A DNA stretch of 32,478 nt from Lentisphaeria bacterium (lineage in GTDB: Bacteria > Verrucomicrobiota > Lentisphaeria > Victivallales > UBA1829), in assembly GCA_017615635.1 (NCBI GenBank), contig JAFZZR010000069.1, positions 1 through 32,478 on the forward strand, in the 5' to 3' direction. How positions within the stretch are numbered: the first letter of the stretch is position 1; every line of letters begins with the position of its first letter. This document shows positions 22,385 to 30,326 of this stretch, piece after piece. A program made the translations under genes and the position numbers. Under the pieces are notes generated by a model, which had not been told where the DNA came from, searched no databases, and was given only the letters and a program-made list of their open reading frames with translations.

Positions 22385-23620
22385 ATGCTGAAGATCGCTG
22401 TCATCTGTATCGGGGACGAGCTCCTCAAGGGCTCCACGGTCAACACGAATCTCACGTTCATCGGCGAACGTCTGACACGGGAGGGCGCTCCGCCCGTCTT
22501 CGCCCAGGAGGTACCCGACACCGAAGCGGGCATTTCCGGAGCGCTGGATCGGGCTCTGGCCGAGGCTGACTGCATCATCACCACCGGCGGACTCGGCCCC
22601 ACGGCCGACGATGTGACCAAGGAATACATTGCGCGGCGCCTGGGACTCCGTCTGGAAGAGGACAGCGAGACCGCGATCCGGATCCGTCAGTTCTGGAAAA
22701 TGAGACATCACACCGAGGAGATCCCCTCCCGCGTATTCAATCAGGCTCTGGTGCCCGTCGGAGCTCAGGTCGTTCCCAATGAATTCGGGACTGCGCCGGG
22801 GCTGATCCTGCAGGGGCCCGGAGGCAGGAAGATCATTCTCCTGCCCGGCCCGCCCGGCGAACTGGAACCCATGTTCGAATCCGGCGTTCTGCCTGTCCTG
22901 CGGGAGGAAATCCAGTCGGCCGGACAGGTCTTCACGAAGCTGTTCCGCCTGGCGGGCGCGGGAGAGACGGATGTGGAGGACCGGACGCTGGAGATCCTGG
23001 GAAAACGGCATCCGCTGACGGCGGCGTACTGTGCGGAGCCCGGACTTGTGCGTCTGTTTCTGAATTCGCCCGATCCGTTTGTGCTGAATGAGGCGGCGGC
23101 CGACGTGCAGACCGTGTTCCCGAAGGAGCTGATCGATCCGGGCTCCGCCACCCTGGCCGAAGAACTGATCCGGCTCCTCCGGCAGGAAAAGGCCGTTATG
23201 GCCACGGCGGAATCCTGCACCGGCGGACTGGTCGCCAAACTCCTGACGGATATCCCCGGCTCCTCGGATGTTTTCCTCGGCGGCGTGGTGTCCTATGCCA
23301 ATGAGATCAAAACCGGACTGCTCGGCGTTGATCCCGAAACTCTCCGCAAGTACGGCGCGGTCAGTCCTCAGACGGCCGTCGAGATGGTGCAGGGCCTGGC
23401 CGAACGGTTCCGCTGCGATGGCGCCGTTTCCCTTACCGGAGTGGCAGGTCCGGGCGGCGGAACACCGGAAAAGCCCGTCGGTCTGGTATATGCCGGTATT
23501 TTCTGGCGCGGCGAAACGGAGGTCCACGAGCTTCGGCTGAGGCGGAGCCGTGCACAGATCCGGGCATGGGCCGCCGCTTCGGCAATGAATCTTCTCCGTC
23601 TGAAAATCCTTGCGAAATGA
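22385..23620 (+). CDS. cinA: CinA: competence/damage-inducible protein with C-terminal NMN deamidase-type domain
   Basis: The 411-residue protein has the full two-domain architecture. The N-terminal MoaB/Mog-like domain carries GDELLKGSTVNTN at 10-22 and TTGGLGPTADD at 66-76; relatives show ADP-ribose pyrophosphatase activity. The C-terminal domain starts near 260 with ATAESCTGGL (putative nucleophile Ser277) and LTGVAGPGGGTPEKPVG, as in nicotinamide-mononucleotide deamidases. It should act in pyridine-nucleotide salvage; its link to competence in some bacteria is through co-transcription with recA, which is absent here. It starts 14 bases after the acyltransferase gene and overlaps uvrC by four bases. 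Confidence 0.95.
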   Translation: MLKIAVICIGDELLKGSTVNTNLTFIGERLTREGAPPVFAQEVPDTEAGISGALDRALAEADCIITTGGLGPTADDVTKEYIARRLGLRLEEDSETAIRIRQFWKMRHHTEEIPSRVFNQALVPVGAQVVPNEFGTAPGLILQGPGGRKIILLPGPPGELEPMFESGVLPVLREEIQSAGQVFTKLFRLAGAGETDVEDRTLEILGKRHPLTAAYCAEPGLVRLFLNSPDPFVLNEAAADVQTVFPKELIDPGSATLAEELIRLLRQEKAVMATAESCTGGLVAKLLTDIPGSSDVFLGGVVSYANEIKTGLLGVDPETLRKYGAVSPQTAVEMVQGLAERFRCDGAVSLTGVAGPGGGTPEKPVGLVYAGIFWRGETEVHELRLRRSRAQIRAWAAASAMNLLRLKILAK

Positions 23621-25116
23621 CTCTGAAGAAACACAATTTCTATCCGGGCGACATCCCGGTAAAGCCCGGATGCTATCTGTACCGCGACCGGTTCGGCGAA
23701 GTCATCTATGTGGGGAAGGCGTCGAACCTCCGGCGCCGCATGTCCCAGTATTTTCAGCCGTCCCGGGAACGCAGGGCCGATCCCAAGCTCCGGTCTCTGG
23801 TGAATTCCATCGAAACGTGGGAGTTCATCACGGTGCGGAACGAGGAGGAATCCCTGATCCTGGAATCCCGTCTCATCAAGGAGTTCGCGCCCCGCTACAA
23901 CATCCTCATGCGCGATGACAAGCGCCACCTCATGCTGAAGCTGGATCCGGCGGAAACCTATCCGAGGATCCGCCTTGCCAGACTCCGCAAGGATGATTCC
24001 TGTCTCTACTACGGGCCGTTTCCCAACGGCGCCGCTCTCAAACGGACGGCGGAATATCTCGCCCGCAGGCTCAAACTCCGAACCTGCAAATGCGCCTGCC
24101 CCGGGGCCGAAGACCGGGCGCACTGCATGACGGGCGCCGTGAAGGACTGCTGCGAGCCCTGCGTGGGGAAGGAATCGGCGGAGGGGTATGCGGCCCGTGT
24201 GGAACGGCTGAAGGAAATTCTGGAAGGCGACACGAAGGAGCTGGTGGCGGAGCTTCATCTTCAGATGTCCGAGGCGGCGCAGGCTCAACGGTTCGAGAAG
24301 GCGGCGGAGCTTCGCGACATCGCGTCTTCCATCGAAGCGGTCTGCGGCGGAAAACGCCGCCGGTTCCTGACCGCCGCCAAGGATTACGGGACCGATCCCG
24401 GCCCCGGCGCCGTGGAGGATCTGAGGCAGGCTCTCAAGCTGGACGATCCGCCCGTGAGTATCGAGTGCTTCGATATCTCCAATATTTCCGGCACGCTGGC
24501 CGTGGCCTCCATGGTCCATTTCACCAACGGCCGGCCCGACCGCGCCAAGTATCGCCGGTTCCGGATCCGCACCGTGGAGGGTCCCAACGATTTCGCCATG
24601 ATGAAGGAGGCCGTTTCCCGCCGTTTCGCCCGAGTGGCCGCCGGCGAAGAGGAAGCGCCGTCCCTGCTGATGGTGGATGGCGGCGCGGGCCAGCTTTCCT
24701 CGGCCATCGATATCCTGGCGGCTTTGGACATTCCTCCGTTTCCCGTGATCGGTCTGGCGAAAAAACATGAGGAAATTTACATTCCCGGAGTCCGGACTCC
24801 GATCCGTCTCTCGCTGGAACGGCCCGCCGTCCATCTGCTTCAGGCCGTTCGCGACGAGGCGCACCGTTTCGCCATCACGTACCACCGGGAACTCCGCCTG
24901 AACGCGATCCGGAACTCGCTTCTGGATGAGATCGAAGGGATCGGTGAAGCCCGGAAAACCGCGCTGCTGAAGGAATTCGGGTCCGTCCGCGCCCTCCGGA
25001 GGGCGCCCGCCTCCGAGATCGCCCGGCGGGTGCCCGGGATCGGGATGGAATTCGCAACGCAGATCGCCGCCTACCTCGCCGCCCACAAATCCGACGGTTC
25101 CCTGGATGTACTGTAA
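23617..25116 (+). CDS. uvrC: UvrC, compact form of the nucleotide excision repair incision nuclease
   Basis: The 499-residue protein should make the dual incisions at damaged DNA with UvrAB. The order is GIY-YIG nuclease (EVIYVGKASNLRRR at 28-41), a cysteine cluster at 157-182, a UVR helix pair at about 207-242, the RNase H-like nuclease (Asp286 in ECFDIS, Asp325 in GPNDF, Asp354 in VDGGAGQL, His416 in RDEAHRF) and C-terminal HhH motifs (DEIEGIGEARK, RVPGIGMEFA). E. coli UvrC has 610 residues. The linker domain between UVR and the RNase H core is about 40 residues here instead of roughly 160. All catalytic residues are kept, so it is probably functional. The ATG at 23617 overlaps the cinA stop (ATGA). 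Confidence 0.95.
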   Translation: MTLKKHNFYPGDIPVKPGCYLYRDRFGEVIYVGKASNLRRRMSQYFQPSRERRADPKLRSLVNSIETWEFITVRNEEESLILESRLIKEFAPRYNILMRDDKRHLMLKLDPAETYPRIRLARLRKDDSCLYYGPFPNGAALKRTAEYLARRLKLRTCKCACPGAEDRAHCMTGAVKDCCEPCVGKESAEGYAARVERLKEILEGDTKELVAELHLQMSEAAQAQRFEKAAELRDIASSIEAVCGGKRRRFLTAAKDYGTDPGPGAVEDLRQALKLDDPPVSIECFDISNISGTLAVASMVHFTNGRPDRAKYRRFRIRTVEGPNDFAMMKEAVSRRFARVAAGEEEAPSLLMVDGGAGQLSSAIDILAALDIPPFPVIGLAKKHEEIYIPGVRTPIRLSLERPAVHLLQAVRDEAHRFAITYHRELRLNAIRNSLLDEIEGIGEARKTALLKEFGSVRALRRAPASEIARRVPGIGMEFATQIAAYLAAHKSDGSLDVL

Positions 25117-25143
25117 AAGATCATATCACCGGAGGTTTCCCTT

Positions 25144-27003
25144 ATGACCGAATATCTGATGCCCGTTCTCCGGGGCGCCGGGTTTTCCTTTCTCTTTCCC
25201 GCCGCTCTGGTTTTCGCGCTCTGGGGCATGGGCGGCGCTCTCCTCCGGATCACCCGGACGGACGGCGGCAAGGCTTCTCCTTTTCTCTCCTTCACCGCCG
25301 GACTGGACCTGGCCGCACTCCTCGTCCTCGCCGGAATGACTCTCTTTCCCGGGCCGTCCGCTCCCGGGGCTCTGGCCGTGCTGCTCCTTCTCCTCGGGCT
25401 GCCCTGCTGCTTCTTTGCCCGGAAACCTGCGTTCTCCTGTATCTTCCGGCGGAAGAATCTGGTGTTCCTGCTGCCCGGCGCCATCCTGCTGGCCTACGCC
25501 GGTTTTACCTTCACCTATCCCGGCGGTTGGGATGAATGCGTCTATCAGTTCGCGGTGCCGCGCCGGTGGGCGGAGTCCGGAAACCTGTCCGTTCTGGGCG
25601 ACATTCCGTATTCCGGATTTCCCTCGCTTCCTCAGATCCTTTACGTGCCGATCTTCTCCGCGGGCGGCGTCATGGGGATCCGTCTGTTCACCTTTTTCTG
25701 CCAGTGCATCCTGGCCGCCGGTACGATCCCGCTGTTCCGCGGACGGCGCATCGAGGCCGCCTTCGTCCTCTCCGCATTCCTTCTTGCGCCCGTGACGGTG
25801 TCGGGTTTCTGTCACTCGTACGCCGAGCTTTTCCTTTCCCTGAATCTCCTGGCCGGACTCCGCTGTTTCCCCGTGTCCGGAGACCGACGCGCCTCCCTTC
25901 TCTCCGGCTTTTTTGCGGGCGCCATGGCCGCCGTGAAGCTTTCCGGCGTACTGCCGGCCGGCTGTCTGCTTCTCTGGCGTCTTCTCCGGACGCCCCGGGG
26001 GGAGAGGCTCCGCGGATGCATCCCGTTTCTGGCGGCGGGAGCGCTTTTCGCTCTTGTATTCTACGCACGGCCTCTGGCGGAAACGGGAAATCCGTGTCAT
26101 CCGTATCTGGCCGGGATCTTCTCTCCGGAACACGCGGCCATGTCGGAATACCATCACCGGCTGGGACGCGACCGTTTCGGATACGACAACGCCGGGATCG
26201 GCTTCCTGCGTTCCTTTGCCGATCTTTCCCGTCCGAACAGCTCCAAAGTCTTCGACGGAACGTTCGGTCTTCCGTTCCTTCTCTGGCTTGCCGCGCTGGC
26301 GGGACTTCTTCTCCGGCTCCTGCGGCACCGGCATTCCCGGACGTGGATCCCACTGTTTTTTTTCCCGCTTTTCCTCTTCTACGCAGGATGGTATCTCTCT
26401 TCGCCTCAAACCCGGTTCCTGGTTCCCGGTGCACTCCTGGCGGTTCCCTCATGCCTCCTTCTCCTGAGGATCCTTCCCCGGCGACGGCGTTTCCGCTTCC
26501 TTTGCCTGCTCCTTCTTTGCGCACTGGTCTCGGTCCCCCTCAAAACATTCGGATATCTGGGGAAGAACTGGAGACAGGCCGTATCCGGCAGTGAACAGAA
26601 TCAGCTGGATCTTCTCTTCGGGCGGACCGGGGACGACTATCTGCCCGCCTGTGCCATGCTTCGAGGCCAAAACGAGGGTGTACTCCTGCTCCTTTTCGAG
26701 CAGCGGACACTGTATATGCCCTCCTGCGCCCGCGTAGGCACGCCCCTCTTTCAGGACCGATATCTGACCGGCGGTCTCTCCGCGGACGAACTGTACGGGG
26801 AATTCGTACGCAGCGGCGTCCGGACCGTGTATTTCCGTCTTCCCGTGAACGATCCGGATCTTCTGCCTTCCATGCTGAAGCTGTATCCGGTCGTCCGCGC
26901 CTCCCTTTTCGAGCTTGTGGAACAGAAAAAACTGGTATTTCTGGGCCGGGTCGGGGAAACGGATGCGTTCCTGTTTTCGGTAAACGGCGGCGGAGTCCGT
27001 TAA
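25144..27003 (+). CDS. GT-C-like multi-pass membrane glycosyltransferase, family uncertain
   Basis: The 619-residue protein has about twelve hydrophobic helices and a hydrophilic C-terminal part of roughly 130 residues. An acidic motif follows the third or fourth helix, YPGGWDECVYQFAVPRRWAE around 125-144, with Asp130-Glu131. This resembles the catalytic first loop of GT-C enzymes that use lipid-linked sugar donors, where a DE or DD pair precedes a Tyr-rich stretch. A transferase role in envelope glycan assembly is inference. GGAGG lies ahead of the ATG, and the gene begins 27 bases after uvrC, closing the operon that starts with nth. Confidence 0.7.
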   Translation: MTEYLMPVLRGAGFSFLFPAALVFALWGMGGALLRITRTDGGKASPFLSFTAGLDLAALLVLAGMTLFPGPSAPGALAVLLLLLGLPCCFFARKPAFSCIFRRKNLVFLLPGAILLAYAGFTFTYPGGWDECVYQFAVPRRWAESGNLSVLGDIPYSGFPSLPQILYVPIFSAGGVMGIRLFTFFCQCILAAGTIPLFRGRRIEAAFVLSAFLLAPVTVSGFCHSYAELFLSLNLLAGLRCFPVSGDRRASLLSGFFAGAMAAVKLSGVLPAGCLLLWRLLRTPRGERLRGCIPFLAAGALFALVFYARPLAETGNPCHPYLAGIFSPEHAAMSEYHHRLGRDRFGYDNAGIGFLRSFADLSRPNSSKVFDGTFGLPFLLWLAALAGLLLRLLRHRHSRTWIPLFFFPLFLFYAGWYLSSPQTRFLVPGALLAVPSCLLLLRILPRRRRFRFLCLLLLCALVSVPLKTFGYLGKNWRQAVSGSEQNQLDLLFGRTGDDYLPACAMLRGQNEGVLLLLFEQRTLYMPSCARVGTPLFQDRYLTGGLSADELYGEFVRSGVRTVYFRLPVNDPDLLPSMLKLYPVVRASLFELVEQKKLVFLGRVGETDAFLFSVNGGGVR

Positions 27004-27020
27004 TTTTTTCCATTAAAAAG

Positions 27021-27062
27021 GGATGAAAAATCCATTTTTTTTCTGTTTTCGGGGGATACAAT
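27021..27062 (+). promoter_or_regulatory. Weak terminator and promoter between the GT-C-like gene and the isomerase-like gene
   Basis: A small stem GGAT/ATCC (27021-27033) is followed by eight T residues (27035-27042), a weak terminator for the upstream operon. TACAAT (27057-27062), a good -10 element, follows, but the -35 region (near ATTTTT at 27034-27039) is poor, so an activator may be needed. The leader to the start codon at 27123 is about 55 bases and A-rich. Confidence 0.4.
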
Positions 27063-27122
27063 AAAGGCAGGAAAGAGAAAAACGCTTTCCGCTGCAAACA
27101 AAACCGAAAGGCAGAAAAACAA

Positions 27123-27989
27123 ATGAAAATCGGAATGATCGTGGAGCTTCTCAAGAAGCCGTTGTTCGAGGGAATCGCGCATGCCGCCAAGATCGGGGCG
27201 CAGGGGATCCAGCTGAACGTCAAGCACAAAGAAGGCGAAATTGATCTTTCGAACTGCACCGATGCGGAACTGGCCGAGCTGAAGGCCGTCTGCGATAAGA
27301 ACGGGTTGGAAATTTCCGCCATTTGCGGCGAACTGAAGGGTTCTTTCCAGATTGAACCTCAGTGCTGGGATCGCGTGAAACTGATGGAGAAAGTGTTCGA
27401 CAGTGCCGCCAAACTGGGCGTGAAGGTCGTGACTACCCATATCGGCTGCATTCCCGAATGCCCCGCCGATCCGATCTACGCCACCATGGTGGCCTCGGTG
27501 GGCAAGGCCGCCCGCTACGCTGAGAGCAAGGGCTGCTATTTCGCCATCGAGACGGGTCCCGAGCTCGCCGGCGTTCTGAAGCGCTTCATCGAAGACGTGA
27601 ACTGTCCCGCGCTCAAGATCAATCTGGATCCCGCCAATCTGCGCGGCGTCGCCTGCGAGGATCCCGTCTATGCCGTCGTCACCCTGGCGAAATACATCGT
27701 CCACACCCATGCGAAGGACTCCGTGAACCTGTATGTGGGAAGTCCCGCCAAGTTCTACGGCATGCCCAATCCGGACGGTACGCCCCGGGAGATTTCCGCC
27801 CGCGCATCCGGCTTCAAGGAAGTTCCGCTGGGACAGGGCATGGTCCCCTGGCACGCCTATCTGGCCGCCCTGAAGGCGTCCGGCTACGACGGTTACCTGA
27901 CCATCGAACGCGAATGCGGCGAGGATCAGGCAAAGGATATGGCCGAGGCCGTCCGGTTCCTCCGCGAACAGCTGAAATGCCTGGCGTAA
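27123..27989 (+). CDS. Sugar phosphate isomerase/epimerase-like TIM barrel protein
   Basis: The 288-residue protein is a second xylose-isomerase-like TIM barrel. Probable metal ligands are Glu143 (FAIETGPE), Asp169 (KINLDPAN), His194 or His196 (VHTHAKD) and Glu262 (LTIERECG), the Glu-Asp-His-Glu set used by ketose epimerases and related enzymes. The match to the family is stronger than for the protein at 190. It lies 21 bases before a Gfo/Idh/MocA oxidoreductase gene, a common pairing in inositol and unusual-sugar pathways, so the two probably act on one substrate. The substrate itself cannot be read from sequence. Confidence 0.9.
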   Translation: MKIGMIVELLKKPLFEGIAHAAKIGAQGIQLNVKHKEGEIDLSNCTDAELAELKAVCDKNGLEISAICGELKGSFQIEPQCWDRVKLMEKVFDSAAKLGVKVVTTHIGCIPECPADPIYATMVASVGKAARYAESKGCYFAIETGPELAGVLKRFIEDVNCPALKINLDPANLRGVACEDPVYAVVTLAKYIVHTHAKDSVNLYVGSPAKFYGMPNPDGTPREISARASGFKEVPLGQGMVPWHAYLAALKASGYDGYLTIERECGEDQAKDMAEAVRFLREQLKCLA

Positions 27990-28010
27990 GAGACGGGGAG
28001 ATTTCAGCGA

Positions 28011-29018
28011 ATGGGTAAGAAACTGAAAGCCGCCATCCTCGGATTCGGCGGCATGGGGCACGTTCATGCTGCCGCCTACGCCGGCCAGAAGGATGTGGAA
28101 CTGGTCGCCTGCTGCGATATCGATCCGGCCCAGTTCGAACGGAAGAACGTGGAACTGAATTTCGGCAGCAGCGGAAACTCCGACGCCAAAGTGCTGAAGA
28201 AGTATCTCTGCTACGAGGATATGGTCCGCGAGGAAGCCGGAAATCTGGATTTCGTGGATATCGCACTTCCCTCCGACCTGCACTGCGAGTATGCGATCCG
28301 GGCCATGGAGGATGGTTTCAACGTCCTCTGCGAAAAGCCTATGGCCCTGACGAGCCGGGACGCGAAAAAGATGATCGCGGCCTCGAAAAGGACCGGCAAG
28401 CTTCTGATGATCGCCCAGTGTCTGCGGTTCAACGAAACGTTCCTTGCCGTCAAGAAGGTCTGCGATTCCGGCAAGTACGGAAAACTCCTTCGTCTCTGCG
28501 CTCACCGCGTCAGCAAGCAGCCCGGCGGATGGTTCCGGGACGTCGCGCGCTCCGGCGGCGCACTCATGGATCTTCACCTTCATGACATCGACTTCATTCA
28601 GTTCATGCTGGGCGTTCCCGACGAGCTCGTCTGCTTCGGCGTCCCGGTCAGCAGCGGCGGGATCGACGATTCCGTGACCACCTACATCTACCGGAACGGA
28701 CCCGTGGTCACCGCCGAGGGGTCCTGGGCCCGGTGCGGCTGGTCCTGCGGCATGACGGTCATTTTCGAGAAGGCGACCCTGGAAATGAAGGGGGACGATC
28801 TGTTCCTCTACGACCATAAGACGGGGAAAACCGGCCCGCTGAAGTACCGGAAGCCCAAGCACAATCACTACTTCAACGAGATCGCCGCCTTCGCCGCCGG
28901 CGTGAAGAAGGGCGTGACGCCTCCCTCGGCGACGCCCGAATCCACCTGCGAATCGATCCGCCTCATCGAGACCGAGCTGAAATCGGCTCTGGCCGGAGGA
29001 AAGCGCGTGAAGCTCTGA
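28011..29018 (+). CDS. Gfo/Idh/MocA-family oxidoreductase
   Basis: The 335-residue protein has an N-terminal Rossmann fold with GFGGMGHVHAAAY at 11-23 for NAD(P) binding and the family signature CEKPMAL at 107-113 with Lys109. The C-terminal half has the mixed beta-sheet substrate domain, with HDIDFIQFMLG providing the usual conserved Asp and His. It probably oxidises or reduces a sugar or cyclitol hydroxyl in the cytoplasm. It forms an operon with the isomerase-like gene and is closed by the strong terminator at 29043-29083. Confidence 0.92.
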   Translation: MGKKLKAAILGFGGMGHVHAAAYAGQKDVELVACCDIDPAQFERKNVELNFGSSGNSDAKVLKKYLCYEDMVREEAGNLDFVDIALPSDLHCEYAIRAMEDGFNVLCEKPMALTSRDAKKMIAASKRTGKLLMIAQCLRFNETFLAVKKVCDSGKYGKLLRLCAHRVSKQPGGWFRDVARSGGALMDLHLHDIDFIQFMLGVPDELVCFGVPVSSGGIDDSVTTYIYRNGPVVTAEGSWARCGWSCGMTVIFEKATLEMKGDDLFLYDHKTGKTGPLKYRKPKHNHYFNEIAAFAAGVKKGVTPPSATPESTCESIRLIETELKSALAGGKRVKL

Positions 29019-29042
29019 CGCCTCTTCCGTTTTCGTCCATAA

Positions 29043-29083
29043 CGCGTCTGACCGTTTTTCGGCGGCCGGACGCGCTTTTTTTT
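29043..29083 (+). terminator. Rho-independent terminator after the Gfo/Idh/MocA gene
   Basis: CGCGTCTGACCG (29043-29054) pairs with CGGCCGGACGCG (29063-29074), with one G-U pair and one mismatch. It is followed by eight T residues at 29076-29083. Confidence 0.9.
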
Positions 29084-29094
29084 CGGGAAAAAGA

Positions 29095-29122
29095 TTGCAT
29101 TTTTCAAAATGCGCGGTACTGT
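29095..29122 (+). promoter_or_regulatory. Promoter with overlapping palindrome upstream of the uxuB-type gene
   Basis: TTGCAT (29095-29100) and TACTGT (29117-29122) are spaced by 16 bases. The palindrome GCATTTT-TC-AAAATGC (29097-29112) has perfect 7-bp arms and covers the -35 element and spacer. Binding of a LacI- or GntR-type repressor there would silence the gene; no such regulator is encoded in the window. Confidence 0.6.
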
Positions 29123-29166
29123 ATGGGTGATCGTCATTGTCAGTTCAACGAAAGGAGTATGACAGC

Positions 29167-30012
29167 ATGAAAGTCGATCTTACCGGAAAAGTCGCCGTCG
29201 TTACGGGCGGTGGCGGTATCCTCTGCGGTGAAATGTCCCGCGCTCTCGCAGCGGCCGGGGCGAAAGTCGCAATCCTCGACCTCAAAAAAGAAGCAGCCGA
29301 CCGTGTGGCGGCCGGGATCCGTGAAAAAGGCGGCGAAGCCATGGGCGTCGCGGCGAACGTTCTGGATCAGGCCAGTCTGGCGGAAGCGGAGAAAATCGTC
29401 CGTGACGCGTACGGCGTCTGCGATATTCTCGTGAACGGCGCCGGCGGAAACAATCCCAAGGGAACGACCTCCAAAGAGTATCTTTTCCCGGAAGACCTGA
29501 CCAATGCGGATCCCTCCGTCAAAACCTTCTTCGACCTGGATCCCAAGGGCGTCGGCTTTGTGTTCGATCTGAACTTCCTGGGCGCTCTCCTCACCACCCA
29601 GGCCTTCTGCCGCGGCATGGCTGAGCGGAAGAGCGGATGCGTCATCAACGTCTCCAGCATGAACGCATTCACGCCCCTGACCAAGATCCCCGCCTATTCC
29701 GGCGCCAAGGCTGCCGTCAGCAACTTCACCCGCTGGCTCGCCGTCCACTTCTCCAAGGTCAATATCCGGGTCAACGCCATCGCGCCCGGCTTCTTCCTCA
29801 CGGAGCAGAACCGGACTCTTCTGACCAATCCCGACGGATCTCTTACCGCCCGCGGCAAGACTATCCTCGCTCACACGCCCCAGGGACGCTTCGGCACTCC
29901 GGAAGACCTTTCCGGCGCCCTGCTTTTCCTCACGGACGACACGGCATCTTCCTTCATCAACGGTGTCGTGCTTCCTGTGGACGGCGCGTTCTCCTCCTTC
30001 AGCGGAGTCTGA
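29167..30012 (+). CDS. uxuB: D-mannonate oxidoreductase (fructuronate reductase), SDR type, YjmF/UxuB-like
   Basis: The 281-residue protein is a short-chain dehydrogenase closely matching the YjmF/UxuB branch, which interconverts D-fructuronate and D-mannonate in hexuronate breakdown. The cofactor motif is TGGGGILCG at 13-21, and the catalytic set is Ser164 (NVSSMNA), Tyr177 and Lys181 (IPAYSGAK). Branch-specific strings are NGAGGNNPK, TPLTKIPAYSGAKAAVSNFT, IAPGFFLTEQNR and the C-terminus VDGAFSSFSGV. AAAGGAG lies before the ATG at 29167; an upstream TTG at 29137 is less likely. It is a single-gene transcription unit between a promoter-palindrome and a terminator. Partner genes uxuA, uxaC and kdgK are not here. 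Confidence 0.85.
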   Translation: MKVDLTGKVAVVTGGGGILCGEMSRALAAAGAKVAILDLKKEAADRVAAGIREKGGEAMGVAANVLDQASLAEAEKIVRDAYGVCDILVNGAGGNNPKGTTSKEYLFPEDLTNADPSVKTFFDLDPKGVGFVFDLNFLGALLTTQAFCRGMAERKSGCVINVSSMNAFTPLTKIPAYSGAKAAVSNFTRWLAVHFSKVNIRVNAIAPGFFLTEQNRTLLTNPDGSLTARGKTILAHTPQGRFGTPEDLSGALLFLTDDTASSFINGVVLPVDGAFSSFSGV

Positions 30013-30041
30013 TCACCCGTTCGACAAACGGAAAAATCCGG

Positions 30042-30078
30042 CCTGCTCTTCTTCACGGAAGGGCAGGTCTTTTTTTTT
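30042..30078 (+). terminator. Rho-independent terminator after the uxuB-type gene
   Basis: CCTGCTCTTC (30042-30051) pairs with GAAGGGCAGG (30058-30067) with one G-U pair, followed by nine T residues at 30070-30078. Confidence 0.9.
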
Positions 30079-30133
30079 GATGCGTCTTCCGTAGAATGTT
30101 TTTTCCTCGAAACCAAGTTAAAAAGTAAAATAA

Positions 30134-30283
30134 GTCAGCAAGGCATTACCTACCCATGTAGGGAACAGAGCCAATGGAAAAAGAGCATCTTGGATAAAGA
30201 AGCGGGATGATCCTGAAGACCCGTTCTTCTTTCCTGAAAACAAGCCTGAAGATTTCCATCCGGACGATGTTGAAATACAATAA
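30134..30283 (+). pseudogene. Possible remnant of a gene carrying the WIK...DPE module
   Basis: The gap from 30079 to 30326 holds no intact gene. A frame of 49 codons lies between a TAA at 30131-30133 and a TAA at 30281-30283, with no ATG, GTG or TTG in frame. Its C-terminal part reads SWIKKRDDPEDPFFFPEN and then a Pro/Asp/Glu-rich tail. This lines up with EWIKAGKDPEAEWRKKFPEE of the intact protein encoded downstream (residues 179-198), matching at WIK, DPE and FPE, and both have VGN a little upstream. It may be the eroded end of a paralogue. The similarity is short and could be chance. Confidence 0.35.
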
Positions 30284-30297
30284 ACCCGCTGTATAGT
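30270..30297 (+). promoter_or_regulatory. Promoter of the membrane-anchored protein and lipoprotein pair
   Basis: TTGAAA (30270-30275) and TATAGT (30292-30297) are spaced by 16 bases, about 30 bases upstream of the ATG at 30327. The -35 element lies inside the end of the possible remnant frame. Confidence 0.65.
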
Positions 30298-30326
30298 ACC
30301 GAAGGAAGAAACAGGATGGTTTGAAC

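Noticed and set aside
23566..23616. Upstream extension of uvrC to an ATG at 23566
   Set aside because: It would overlap the end of cinA by 55 bases and adds 17 residues unlike any UvrC start. The ATGA overlap at 23617 matches the other junctions in this operon.
25126..26409. Minus-strand frame opposite the GT-C-like gene
   Set aside because: The translation is a Gly/Arg/Glu/Lys-rich low-complexity string typical of antisense frames. The plus strand shows clear membrane helices.
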